Below, piece after piece: positions 53,147 to 62,036 of a stretch of 64,000 nucleotides of DNA. The notes under the pieces are model-generated. The model did not search any database. It was given only the letters and a program-made list of their open reading frames with translations, and was not told the origin of the DNA. The stretch comes from Cryobacterium adonitolivorans (lineage in GTDB: Bacteria; Actinomycetota; Actinomycetes; Actinomycetales; Microbacteriaceae). Every line of letters starts with the position of its first letter. Position 1 is the first letter of the stretch. A program made the position numbers and the translations under genes. The stretch covers positions 62,001 to 126,000 of the forward strand of contig NZ_SOFL01000036.1 in NCBI RefSeq assembly GCF_004402695.1, read 5' to 3'.

Positions 53147-53871
53147 GAGGAGCGCGGATATTCGCGGACAAAGAGATCTCGTAACTTAGGTCAGGAAGAC
53201 GCGCCTCCTGGTTGATCGAGACAACGACACTCATCCCGACGCAGCGCTGTCGGCCAAGCCTGCAAGCAGACGAAGGCACGCAACCGCGAGAAGGACGCGG
53301 GCTGCAGCGCGAATTCGACAACCTCAGCCGCGCGCTGCGTGACTCGGACACGGCCTTGTTCAGACCATCGACCCATTCGCCTATCGACCAGATGGTTAGG
53401 GAATGTTAGGCCAAGGACGCGCGGATCATGGCGGCCGCACGTTTTCCATCTATCGAGGCTCCTTCAGGTGGAAGTCATCGGACTGGGCCGCAAACCAGGA
53501 GGTGGCAGCAGCCGCAGCTGCCGCCGACCAGGCACAAGCTACGGGTGCGGCTGCGCCAATGATCGCAGCGCCAGCGCGTGCCAGGAACAGAGATATGGAC
53601 GTACGTCGTGCCGGCCAGCTGGTGCGTGGTGCTGGTTGTTGTTGTTTCGAAATTTGTTACTCCTAACGCGTGGGCGAATCAGCGAAACATGTAAAAGGTG
53701 TGGTGGGGCGATGGGCCTGTGACGAGCCAGCCTTATGAGGGCCAGACAACCGGTCCGGCGGCTTGAGGTGTGTCGCTGTGCACTTGGTGTGGCGGCCAGG
53801 AAGCACCGCGTCACAAGCAACCACTTTTATCACCTGCGCTGACCGCCCTTGCTCACCGCGCTATGCATCCT
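53147..53871. other. Long gene-poor stretch
   Basis: About 700 bases without a recognisable gene. Frames on both strands give low-complexity Ala, Arg or Ser-rich products; an Ala-rich segment at 53490-53560 (AAAAAADQAQATGAA) reads like a linker. A short frame (RIMAAARFPSIEAP near 53425) faintly recalls the start of IS21-type IstB ATPases, too short to call. The region may be decayed DNA of a lost element. Confidence 0.4.
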
Positions 53872-53912
53872 TATGTTCACAGTACATGCACGAACGAACA
53901 TAGTAAATGTTC
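53872..53912. promoter_or_regulatory. Clustered ATGTTC repeats upstream of the DeoR gene
   Basis: TATGTTC (53872-53878) and GAACATA (53896-53902) form a 7-bp inverted repeat with 17 bases between; GAACAT - AGTAA - ATGTTC (53896-53912) is a second, tighter perfect one. The three half-sites lie 135-175 bases upstream of the deoR start and probably bind that or another regulator. The locus is AT-rich compared with its flanks. Confidence 0.6.
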
Positions 53913-54046
53913 ATCAAGAATGCAGCGCCCTGAGATTTGGCGCACCGGGGTCCATCTGTCGGGGCCGAGGGCACTGTGAGCCGGATGACTCACAGAGAAA
54001 CTCGCAGCAAAGCTTCAAATGAACACCATGCCTGTATATTCGGGAT

Positions 54047-54805
54047 ATGAGCGGAAACCCAAGACACGAGGCCATCCTGGAAGCACTCCAGGCGCGCGGA
54101 CGTGTGGACGTCCCCGAGGTGGCGTCCGCGTTCTCGGTGTCGGAGGTAACTGTTCGTCGTGACCTTGACCAACTCGCCCGCGCCGGAATTCTCCGCCGCG
54201 TGCGGGGAGGCGCGGTGAGCGTGCGGATGCGAGGCGAGGGTCTGCCCTATGCAATGCGCCGACTTGAGCACGTCGCCGCGAAGGAGCGAATCGCGGCCGC
54301 AGCTGCGGCTCTCGTCGTCGATGGCGAGGCCGTGTGCATTGACAGCGGGACCACGGCCGCCGCGGTGGCTCGGCACCTAGCTGCACGCCGCCTGACGGTT
54401 ATGCCCTTCAGTATCCAGGCTTTGGAAGCGCTGGTAGGAAGCTCGACCGCACGCGTCCTCCTCCCCGGCGGTTCGGTGAATCTTGAGGAGGGTTCGATTG
54501 TCGGCCCTTTGGTCGAGCAGTCGCTACGCGGCCTCCGCTTCGACACGGTCTTCCTCAGCTGCTGCGGCGCTTCGATCGATGAAGGGGTCACTGCGCACGA
54601 CCTCGACGATGCGGCAGCGAAGCGAGCAATGATCGGCGCCGGCCGCCGCATCGTGCTCATCGCAGAGGGTGCGAAGTTCACTCGATCGGCGATGGCCATC
54701 ACGTGCAGCCTCCGTGATGTCGACGTCGTGGTCACCGATGACACCGCACCCGTGGAAGTGCTCGGGGAACTTCGGGCAGCCGGAGTCGAAGTCATCACTG
54801 TCTAA
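54047..54805 (+). CDS. DeoR-family regulator
   Basis: A 252-residue regulator with HTH VASAFSVSEVTVRRDLDQLA and effector domain VCIDSGTTAAAVARHLA, VLIAEGAKFTRSAMAIT. It is a different branch from the DeoR at 46350. It has no intact operon beside it: upstream is gene-poor and downstream is a pseudogene, so its targets are elsewhere or lost. A repeat cluster upstream suggests autoregulation. Confidence 0.9.
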   Translation: MSGNPRHEAILEALQARGRVDVPEVASAFSVSEVTVRRDLDQLARAGILRRVRGGAVSVRMRGEGLPYAMRRLEHVAAKERIAAAAAALVVDGEAVCIDSGTTAAAVARHLAARRLTVMPFSIQALEALVGSSTARVLLPGGSVNLEEGSIVGPLVEQSLRGLRFDTVFLSCCGASIDEGVTAHDLDDAAAKRAMIGAGRRIVLIAEGAKFTRSAMAITCSLRDVDVVVTDDTAPVEVLGELRAAGVEVITV

Positions 54806-55036
54806 CACCCGTGCCGCCCCAGGAAGGCCCGCGAGAACCTGCTCGAATATGCGATCAAAGCAAGTCAAGAGGGCTAAACCATCTAAAACGATCAGTTTCA
54901 GACCGGATCGCAAGGTTGGAGGTATTCGACATATCTGTACTGAGGCAGACGGGCATCGTGCCTTCGGCGAGTGACAAGCGATAGTGACCGGCTTACGGGC
55001 CCGCGAAGGAGGTATCGCTAGCATGGGCCGCTGGTC

Positions 55037-55385
55037 GTGTGGCCGAATGGCACTCATGGCGTCGGGAAGCCGCCCACCGCTGTTCTCGTGCAGCAGCCAA
55101 TCCTCGATTCACGTGTGTTTGATGCCGAGAAGGTCGGCGAAACGCTCATGGACGTCCGCCCGGGGTTACCTGAGACAGATGACTTTCAGAGCTGGCCGCC
55201 GTGGCGGCCTCTCGCGGTCGAGACGGCTCGCCGCATCCTCGACTACACCGGTGCCACTCTTGTAATGCCGATGGCAGTGCTGGTCGAGCCCTACTGGCGG
55301 GAAATCGGCCAAGGTGTAGCCTCCCACGACATCTCGGTGATTTCCATGCCGTGGATCAGGATGCGGTAGTTAGCTCTGGGTCCGT
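55037..55385 (+). pseudogene. TmrB-like AAA kinase, N-terminal remnant
   Basis: The frame reads NGTHGVGKPPTAVLVQQPIL, then VFDAEKVGETLMDVRPGLPE and WPPWRPLAVETARRILDYTG, the start of TmrB-like ATP-binding proteins (tunicamycin-resistance type). In the Walker A loop the residue after GK, normally Ser/Thr, is Pro. Near 55340 the frame shifts (DFHAVDQDAV continues in another frame) and the C-terminal half is absent. A family member has about 180 residues; about 110 remain. Confidence 0.75.
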
Positions 55386-55810
55386 CCGCCCAAGTGACTC
55401 GCCATTGCAGCATGAGTTCGCGGATGCTGGTGAGTTGCTCCGTGGTGAGCGTGGTTCCTTTTTCGGTGGTGTCGGCAGGCGTTGAAGGTCGCGCACTGGG
55501 TTACCAACCATCGCATCGTCGTGTACGGCGCAACCGCAGACGAGGCTCAGCACCGCGCGGGCGTGGCGTGCTTTCGAGACCGACTACCGACTCCTCCTCC
55601 GGGATTTTTTTGAAGAATGCGATCACAGCGCCCGGCCGTCTGTCGGTCAAGCCGCACTCCCCCACACCGCGGCAGGATGACCAGGCGTGCGGGCCGTCGC
55701 GCCAAGGCGATGAAAAGTGCGCGCTATGGGGTTCGGCCGATAGCCGAGTTCGTCGGAGGGTACACAATTGCACCCGAACCGATACAGAGTCATTCATCTC
55801 CGACTTTCAG
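55386..55810. other. Region without a recognisable gene
   Basis: Between the TmrB-like relic and the IclR gene. A short plus-strand frame around 55480-55620 (VAHWVTNHRIVVYGATADEA) looks protein-like but has no identified family and no start. Nothing else stands out. Confidence 0.4.
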
Positions 55811-56692
55811 CTAGGCGACCGGTCCCTGGGCCCGACCAAGGGAACCGAGTGCCCGAGTCACGTCATGCGCTGCTCGGAGTAACAGGCTGCCCAGTTCCGG
55901 CTGCCGATCGGGGCGGAAGCGGGATTCGATGCCGGTGATGCTGAGGGCCCACCCGGGGAGGCCGGTCTGGTCGAAGACGGCGGCGGCCATGCCCCAGCTG
56001 CCTTCGACGATCAGCCCTGGGTTGACGGCGTAGCCCATCTCGCGGGTCAGCCGGATGCGGTCGCGCAGTGCGACGCCCCAGTGTTGGTCACCAAAGCGCG
56101 AGTCCGCGGCCGTGCCGGTGAGATACGCCTCGACCTCGTCGTCGGGTAGATGGGACAGGATCGCGAGTCCAGCCGACGCAACTCCAAGCGGAAATCGGAC
56201 GCCCTCATACAACACGAAGCTGCGTACCGGAAAACTGCCGTCTTCGCGGAGCAGACATACCGTCTCATTGCCTCGGCGGGCGGACAGGAACGCGCTTTCA
56301 CCTGTCTGTGCGGCCAGCTGTCGCACGGTCTCTCGGGCCAGGTCGGAGATGTCGTAACGTTGGGCGGCGACCATCCCGAGAACAAACAACTCCGGTCCCG
56401 GATGCCAGTGGCCTCCGCGGGAGTCGTGGTCGAGGAATCCCTCCGCGGCCAGGGAGCTGAGCAGCCGATGCACTGTGGGCCTGGTGAGTCTGGAACGGAC
56501 CGCAATCGTCGCGGTGCTGGCGCCGCCTGGCGAGTACTCGCTGACCAGGCGGAGAACCAGGCACGCTCGCGCGACCACTTGGGTGCCCTGAACGGTGCCG
56601 CGCGAATGAGCATTTTTGATCGGCGAAGCAGGTGAATTGTCCACATAGTGATCGTAGCTCGACGCAGCGACCACGTTGCGATCAGGTGGCAT
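55811..56692 (-). CDS. IclR-family regulator of the aromatic-acid locus
   Basis: A roughly 293-residue regulator: HTH TIAVRSRLTRPTVHRLLSSL and effector domain (GVRFPLGVASAGLAILSHLP, VNPGLIVEGSWGMAAAVFD, FRPDRQPELGSLLL). The frame extends to 56734; I set the start at the ATG at 56692 but it could be shorter. It is divergent from the CoA-transferase operon. IclR proteins such as PcaR/PcaU control beta-ketoadipate genes, so the pairing fits. Confidence 0.87.
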   Translation of the reverse strand: MPPDRNVVAASSYDHYVDNSPASPIKNAHSRGTVQGTQVVARACLVLRLVSEYSPGGASTATIAVRSRLTRPTVHRLLSSLAAEGFLDHDSRGGHWHPGPELFVLGMVAAQRYDISDLARETVRQLAAQTGESAFLSARRGNETVCLLREDGSFPVRSFVLYEGVRFPLGVASAGLAILSHLPDDEVEAYLTGTAADSRFGDQHWGVALRDRIRLTREMGYAVNPGLIVEGSWGMAAAVFDQTGLPGWALSITGIESRFRPDRQPELGSLLLRAAHDVTRALGSLGRAQGPVA

Positions 56693-56701
56693 CGGCGGGT
56701 A

Positions 56702-56734
56702 TTGACGAGCTGAAAGCCGCTCCTTTAGCGTCAA
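56702..56734. promoter_or_regulatory. Inverted TTGACG pair upstream of the CoA-transferase operon
   Basis: TTGACG (56702-56707) and CGTCAA (56729-56734) face each other with 21 bases between, in the divergent region between the IclR and CoA-transferase genes. They could be an IclR binding site or two -35 boxes of overlapping divergent promoters. Confidence 0.35.
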
Positions 56735-56799
56735 TGCAGGCCGCCTCGCTCACCTTCTGGGCAGCGGGGCACCACTTTATTTCACGAAGGAGTGCCCTC

Positions 56800-57549
56800 A
56801 TGTCCAAAATCTGGTCCCACCCGGGTGATGCGCTGCGCGACGTAATCCGAGACGGCGCGACGGTCGCCGTGGGCGGGTTCGGCCTGAGTGGCAATCCGAC
56901 CGACTTGATCGAGGCTCTGCGAGACTCCAAGGTCACTGACCTCACGATCGTCTCCAACAACATGGGCGTCGATGGTCAGGGCCTCGGTCTGCTGCTCGAG
57001 GCCAAGCAGGTGAAGAAGGTCATCGCCTCCTATGTGGGCGGGAACAAGCTGTTCGCCCGCCAATTCCTCAACGGGGTATTGGAGGTGGAGTTTGTGCCGC
57101 AGGGCACACTCGCCGAGCGGCTGCGCGCGGGCGGCGCCGGGATCGCAGGCTTCTACACCCGCACCGGCGTCGGCACGCTGGTCGCCGAGGGCAAACCGCA
57201 CGCGGAGTTCGACGGCCAGACTTTCGTTCTGGAACGGGGAATTGTCGCCGACGTCTCCCTCGTGCACGCCTATCGGGCGGACATAGAGGGCAACCTCGTT
57301 TACCGACACACAGCCCGCAATTTCAACCCGCTGGTCGCGACCGCCGGCCGCACGACCATTGTCGAGGCTGAGCAGATCATCGACGGCTACCTCGACCCGA
57401 ACGCTGTCGTCACTCCGGGCATCTTTGTCCAGCGCCTCGTTTCCGCCCAGCTACGCGAAAAGGCGATCGAGCAGCGAACGGTTCGGCCGCGTGACCTCAT
57501 CGCGTCTGAACCCAGAAAGCCACGCCTCGAGATGGGACAAACGAAATGA
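56800..57549 (+). CDS. 3-oxoacid/3-oxoadipate CoA-transferase subunit A
   Basis: A 249-residue subunit. [20 protein letters not shown] and [12 protein letters not shown] are the family's CoA-binding start; [18 protein letters not shown] and [20 protein letters not shown] follow. GAAGGAG lies before the ATG at 56800. Together with subunit B it moves CoA from succinyl-CoA to a 3-oxoacid, 3-oxoadipate or acetoacetate. The next gene overlaps by ATGA. A decayed copy of the same gene lies at 60126. Confidence 0.9.
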   Translation: MSKIWSHPGDALRDVIRDGATVAVGGFGLSGNPTDLIEALRDSKVTDLTIVSNNMGVDGQGLGLLLEAKQVKKVIASYVGGNKLFARQFLNGVLEVEFVPQGTLAERLRAGGAGIAGFYTRTGVGTLVAEGKPHAEFDGQTFVLERGIVADVSLVHAYRADIEGNLVYRHTARNFNPLVATAGRTTIVEAEQIIDGYLDPNAVVTPGIFVQRLVSAQLREKAIEQRTVRPRDLIASEPRKPRLEMGQTK

Positions 57550-58226
57550 CGTGGACACGGGACGAGATGGCGGCGATCGCCGCGGCCGAACTGAGTGACG
57601 GCGAATACGTCAACCTCGGAATCGGTATCCCCACTCTGGTGGCGAACCACCTGCCGGCCGGGGTAAGGGTCACCCTGCAGAGCGAAAACGGCCTCCTCGG
57701 CATGGGCCCGTTCCCGTTCGAGGGCGACGAGGACGCCGACCTGATCAACGCGGGAAAGCAGACCGTCACGCTTCTGGACGGAGGCAGCTACTTCGACTCC
57801 GCCATGTCGTTCGGCATGATCCGCGGTGGGCACGTTCAGACCGCCATCCTCGGCGCGCTACAGGTCTCCGGCCGTGGCGACCTCGCCAATTGGATGATCC
57901 CCGGCAAGCTTGTCAAGGGCATGGGAGGTGCCATGGACCTGGTGGCCGGAACGCCGCGCGTCATTGTGGTGACCGAACACACCGCCAAGGACGGCAGCCC
58001 CAAAATCGTCGCCGAGTGCGACCTACCGCTCACCGGCGTCGGCGTGGTGCAGCGCATCATCAGCGACCGCGCCGTCTTTGATGTCACCCCGGACGGTCTG
58101 GTGCTGCGCGCCGTCGCCCCCGGTGAGGGCGTCACCGAGCTGCGCTCCGCCACGGGCGCCGACTTCACGGTCGACCTGGACTACACGGTGGTTCCGACGC
58201 TCGCCGGACCGGCGGATCGCTCATGA
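57546..58226 (+). CDS. 3-oxoacid/3-oxoadipate CoA-transferase subunit B
   Basis: A 226-residue subunit. The catalytic Glu lies in [12 protein letters not shown], and [15 protein letters not shown] and [19 protein letters not shown] are typical. [16 protein letters not shown] closes the conserved part. It overlaps subunit A at one end and the thiolase start at the other (four bases each), so the three proteins are made together. Confidence 0.92.
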   Translation: MTWTRDEMAAIAAAELSDGEYVNLGIGIPTLVANHLPAGVRVTLQSENGLLGMGPFPFEGDEDADLINAGKQTVTLLDGGSYFDSAMSFGMIRGGHVQTAILGALQVSGRGDLANWMIPGKLVKGMGGAMDLVAGTPRVIVVTEHTAKDGSPKIVAECDLPLTGVGVVQRIISDRAVFDVTPDGLVLRAVAPGEGVTELRSATGADFTVDLDYTVVPTLAGPADRS

Positions 58227-59395
58227 GCGCCATCATCATCGGGTATGCCCGCACACCGTTCGTGAAGTTCAACGGCTTATTCGCGACCCTGCCCGCCACG
58301 ACATTGGGCGGCCACGCCATCGCCGCCGCCCTCGACCGCGCCGGAGTCGCCCCCTCCGACGTGCAGCGGGTGATCGCCGGCCAGGTCCTGCAAGCCACAG
58401 CCGGCCAAAACCCGGCCCGGCAATCCGCGGTGGCCGCGGGCATCCCGCTCACCACGCCCGCGATCACACTCAACGTCGTATGCCTCTCGGGCATGGAAGC
58501 GATCATTGCCGGCGTTCGGCTCATCGATGCCGGCGAAGCCGACGTAGTGGTCGCCGTCGGTCAAGAGTCGATGTCGCGCGCACCGCACGCCTGGTCGGGT
58601 TCACGGGCCGGCCGCAAGTACGGTGCTGTCGAACTCGTCGACACACTCGAGCATGACGGACTGACCGACGCGTTCGAGCACCGTTCGATGGGCGCCTCCA
58701 CCGAGGAATTCAACACTCGGCTCGGCATCGACCGTTCCGATCAAGACGCCTGGGCCGCCGCATCGCACGCCCGGTTGGTCGCAGGAACCGAGTTCCAAGC
58801 CGGCGAGATTGCCCCGGTCACCATCCCCGGTCGGCGCGGCGACACCGTGGTGTCCGCCGACGACGGCCTACGCGCTGAGACCACCGTCGGGTCCCTCGCG
58901 ATGCTGAGGCCAGCCTTCGGGGCGGTCGGCACGATGACGGCGGGCAATTCTTCTCAGATTACGGATGGCGCTGCCGCCGTCGTGCTGATGAGCGAGGCCG
59001 CGGCGGCGTCCCGAGGCCTCCGCGGCATCGCCCGGGTGCTCGCCCACGCGTTCGTTGCCGGCCCGGACATCTCGCTGCACGCCCAACCCGCCGCCGCGAT
59101 CTCCGCCGCGCTGGCCCGGACCCACTACACAGCGTCTGACCTGGGCGCCATCGAAATCAATGAGGCCTTCGCCGCCGTAGCCGTGCACTCCAGTCGCGTC
59201 CTGAGCGTGGACCCCAAGATCGTGAACGCCCACGGCGGCGCGATCGCCCTCGGCCATCCCATTGGCGCGTCTGGCGCCCGCATCGTCGGTCACCTGGCCC
59301 GCCATCTTGCGAACCTCGGCCCAGGAACTGTAGGGGCTGCAGGTATCTGCGGTGGCGGCGGCCAGGGTTCCGCTGTGGTCCTCCAGGCGATGTGA
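58223..59395 (+). CDS. Thiolase (acetyl-CoA acetyltransferase / 3-oxoadipyl-CoA thiolase)
   Basis: A 390-residue thiolase. The acyl-accepting Cys is in [15 protein letters not shown] near residue 90, the His in [12 protein letters not shown] / [17 protein letters not shown] and the second Cys in [17 protein letters not shown]. It completes beta-ketoadipate-like catabolism after the CoA-transferase, giving succinyl-CoA and acetyl-CoA, or cleaves acetoacetyl-CoA. Start overlaps the subunit B stop (ATGA). Confidence 0.92.
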   Translation: MSAIIIGYARTPFVKFNGLFATLPATTLGGHAIAAALDRAGVAPSDVQRVIAGQVLQATAGQNPARQSAVAAGIPLTTPAITLNVVCLSGMEAIIAGVRLIDAGEADVVVAVGQESMSRAPHAWSGSRAGRKYGAVELVDTLEHDGLTDAFEHRSMGASTEEFNTRLGIDRSDQDAWAAASHARLVAGTEFQAGEIAPVTIPGRRGDTVVSADDGLRAETTVGSLAMLRPAFGAVGTMTAGNSSQITDGAAAVVLMSEAAAASRGLRGIARVLAHAFVAGPDISLHAQPAAAISAALARTHYTASDLGAIEINEAFAAVAVHSSRVLSVDPKIVNAHGGAIALGHPIGASGARIVGHLARHLANLGPGTVGAAGICGGGGQGSAVVLQAM

Positions 59396-59568
59396 CGGTG
59401 TACTCGGTGAACTTTGTGAGTCGGTCCCCGAGAGAGGAACCGCATTCGTTGACGACGGCCGCAACCGATGAAACACCTCTCGCCGAATCCACGCCATTCG
59501 TAGCGTCCGCATCCGAATGCCGTCGCTCAGGGCGGATTCGTGTCGGCTGGGCAGGGCATCAGTAAGTC

Positions 59569-59904
59569 ATGAAGAGAGTTTGGTATTGCGGTGAATCGTT
59601 CCTAACCACCGACGGGGTTGCGGATGCACTCGTGGAGTTGGTGGTCGCGTTTCCGGATGGCCACGGCTCCGAGTTGCTCGAACTACCCGCGGTCGACCGT
59701 GGCGGTGATGAGGTGGTCGTCCAAGTGATCGTCGGACCGGGCAGCGAACTCATCAGCGTTCCGGAAGAATCCATGGCTGGTGAACCCGACACCCTTAAAA
59801 CGGTCGCCCACCTTCGATCTCGAATGCGCACAACAACGGTCGCGCGCGAGCTGACCTACTCAGAGGCGTTGTCCTTCGCAGAGTACGGATGGGACACATA
59901 CTAG
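59569..59904 (+). CDS. Hypothetical protein
   Basis: A 111-residue frame, MKRVWYCGESFLTTDGVADA onward, with acidic composition and good codon use for this genome (G/C third positions), no signal peptide or membrane helix. The pattern of strands and helices (ALVELVVAFPDGHGSELLEL, EVVVQVIVGPGSEL) suggests a small alpha/beta fold. I do not recognise the family. It lies after the thiolase with a weak ribosome site. Confidence 0.5.
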   Translation: MKRVWYCGESFLTTDGVADALVELVVAFPDGHGSELLELPAVDRGGDEVVVQVIVGPGSELISVPEESMAGEPDTLKTVAHLRSRMRTTTVARELTYSEALSFAEYGWDTY

Positions 59905-60125
59905 GTCTAATACGCATTCGGGCTGCGGCGCGCAAAACGCTCGACGTAACACCGCTCCGCGAGTGAAGGAATTCGGGAACTCGGCCAGTTGGATGCGCTC
60001 ATTGACGAACCTGCGGAGCATGCGACGCATTGCGAATGGGCCCCGCGAAAAGTGCCACAGGTCGACCAGTCTCCCCATAGCTCCGCATATCGAGAAGTCG
60101 AGTCCGGATTGTCGTTCAGGGCGAA

Positions 60126-60520
60126 TTACGCTCCGCCACTCGTCCTGAGTGAGCGATGATCGAGACCGTGCCCACCACCGAGCCGGTTACGTCCTTCACT
60201 CGTGCGGTATGCCTGCACCGCCCGCGCGCAACCGCTCGGCGCGTGTGCCCTGGGCCGAGAACTCGACATCGAGCTGCCCGCGAGATATGCCGGGCGGACC
60301 TCTTGTTCTCCCCCACGTACGAGTAGATTACGCGCCGCACCTGCTCGTTCTCGAGCAGCACCCGCCAGCCCCTTCCCGTCGACGCCCATGTTGTTCGAGA
60401 CGTCCGCCAGATCTTTCACGTTAGTGTCGCGCACCGCGTCGATGGGATCGGCGGGGAGCCCACTGAGCCCGAAACCGGGGACCGCGAGTGTCATCCCGTC
60501 GGCGGGCAGGGGGTCGATGG
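60126..60520 (-). pseudogene. Decayed CoA-transferase subunit A
   Basis: Frame one reads MTLAVPGFGLSGLPADPIDA and [15 protein letters not shown], the N-terminus of CoA-transferase A. A frameshift leads to LLENEQVRRVIYSYVGENKR, and a third frame holds the remains of the [13 protein letters not shown] segment. Nothing of the C-terminal half remains. It lies next to the aldehyde dehydrogenase gene and is a diverged relative of the intact gene at 56800, not a recent duplicate. Confidence 0.8.
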
Positions 60521-60578
60521 CCTCTCGCGCGCTCGGCCATAGCTTCGTCCTTGGTCTCCTGCTCTCGAGATGGGAAGG

Positions 60579-62036
60579 TCAGAATGGGTACCTGCCAGGC
60601 TCGCTGCTCATCGTGGTGAGCCTGATCTCAGTGAAGTCCTCGAGCGAGTAGTACCCGGATCGGCCCCAGCCGCTGGCTTTCACTCCCCCAACTGGTAGCG
60701 ATGCTTCGCTGGCCATCGTTGGTGCGTTCACATGGACGATGCCGCTATCGAAGCGCTGGGCGATGTCCAACCCGCGCGCCCGGTCTCCGGTCATGATGGA
60801 TGCGCTCAGCCCGTAGGGCGTGTCCTGGGCATCCCGGAGCGCATCCTCAAGATCGTCGAATGCCTCGACAACCAGAAGCGGCCCGAACGTCTCGTTGCTG
60901 CCGGTGGTGCAGATCGCCCCGGCGGGTACGTGGGCGAGGATCGTCGGTGGATAGAGCCGACCGTCCGCCCGGCCGCCGGTGACCAGCGTCGCGCCTCGAT
61001 CCAGGGCATCCTTGACCCGCAACTGGATCTGCTCGAGCGCACTGTCATTGATGAGTGGTCCGATGATGACGCTGGGGTCTGTCGGGTCCCCCACCTTCAG
61101 ACTCTGCACTCGTGCCGAGAGGGCAGACACGAACTCGTCGTGAAGGGCCCGGGCGACATAGACCTTGCGGGAGTTCATGCACACTTGGCCCTGGTGCAGG
61201 AACGCTCCGAAGGTGACAGCTTTGACCGACTCCACGATGTCGGCGTCGTCGAGGATGATCACGGGGTTGAACCCGCCGAGCTCGAGGACCATGCGCTTGA
61301 GTGCCCGCCCTGCACGTTCGCCGAGGATCCGCGCGGTCTTGTCCGAGCCGGTGAAGTTGATGCAACGCACAGCCGGGCTCTCGAAGAAGACCTCGCCAAT
61401 CGCTGCCGCCTCGCCCGGCGCATTCGTGACAACATTGAAGGAACCAGCGGGGAAGCCCGCCTCCTCGAGAATCTCGGCGTGGATTAGCCCGGAAGACATC
61501 GGTGCCAGCTCCGAGGGTTTGATGACCGTCGTGTTGCCGAAGGCCATGGGGAGCAGGAAGGTTCGCCACGCGAGGTAGAACGCTCCATTCCACGGTGTGA
61601 AACCGGCGACGACTCCGAGCGGCTTCCGGGTGACCAGCGCCATTCTGCCCGGGGTGTCGCTGCGAAGTACGTCGCCCGCAGGAAGGTAGCCCCATCCGGC
61701 GGCCTGCCTCAACATCGCCGCCGACAGTCGAATCTGGAAGGTCGAGAAGGCTCGACTCGCCCCTCCTTCAACCGCCATGAGCTGCACGAGTTCCTCTGTG
61801 CGGCGCTCGACAATGTCGGCCGCCTTCAGGAACAGCGCCTGCCGCGCGCCCGGACCCATGTTGGCCCACGCGGGGAATGCGGCTGCGGCCGCCGCAACGG
61901 CAGCCGCCGCATCCGCCGCAGTTCCCGCCGCCACCTCGGCGACGAGCTCGTCATTGAGCGGATTCGTGACCGCGAACGTTCGTCCGCCCGATTCGGTCCA
62001 CGCACCGTTGATGAAGTGGGAGGTCGTGATGGTCAT
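60579..62036 (-). CDS. Aldehyde dehydrogenase (semialdehyde-type) of the aromatic locus
   Basis: A 485-residue enzyme: VAGFTPWNGAFYLAWRTFLL, the cofactor loop FTGSDKTARILGE, Glu in LELGGFNPVIILDDAD and the nucleophile Cys in HQGQVCMNSRKVYV. It belongs to the benzaldehyde/vanillin/2-hydroxymuconic-semialdehyde branch. The frame opens further upstream, but the ATG at 62036 overlaps the amidohydrolase stop (ATGA). It is last in a minus-strand operon with amidohydrolase, NmrA-like and FAH-family genes, suiting oxidation of a ring-cleavage or benzylic aldehyde. Confidence 0.92.
   Translation of the reverse strand: MTITTSHFINGAWTESGGRTFAVTNPLNDELVAEVAAGTAADAAAAVAAAAAAFPAWANMGPGARQALFLKAADIVERRTEELVQLMAVEGGASRAFSTFQIRLSAAMLRQAAGWGYLPAGDVLRSDTPGRMALVTRKPLGVVAGFTPWNGAFYLAWRTFLLPMAFGNTTVIKPSELAPMSSGLIHAEILEEAGFPAGSFNVVTNAPGEAAAIGEVFFESPAVRCINFTGSDKTARILGERAGRALKRMVLELGGFNPVIILDDADIVESVKAVTFGAFLHQGQVCMNSRKVYVARALHDEFVSALSARVQSLKVGDPTDPSVIIGPLINDSALEQIQLRVKDALDRGATLVTGGRADGRLYPPTILAHVPAGAICTTGSNETFGPLLVVEAFDDLEDALRDAQDTPYGLSASIMTGDRARGLDIAQRFDSGIVHVNAPTMASEASLPVGGVKASGWGRSGYYSLEDFTEIRLTTMSSEPGRYPF

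Noticed and set aside
53403-53666. Possible IS21 IstB-like start (RIMAAARFPSIEAP)
   Set aside because: About 14 residues of weak resemblance, no P-loop, no inverted repeats or target duplication found.
55300-55460. Minus-strand frame reading LTTEQLTSIRELMLQW and YRILIHGMEITEMSW
   Set aside because: Protein-like, but it overlaps the TmrB-like coding frame on the plus strand, has no clear start and no known family.
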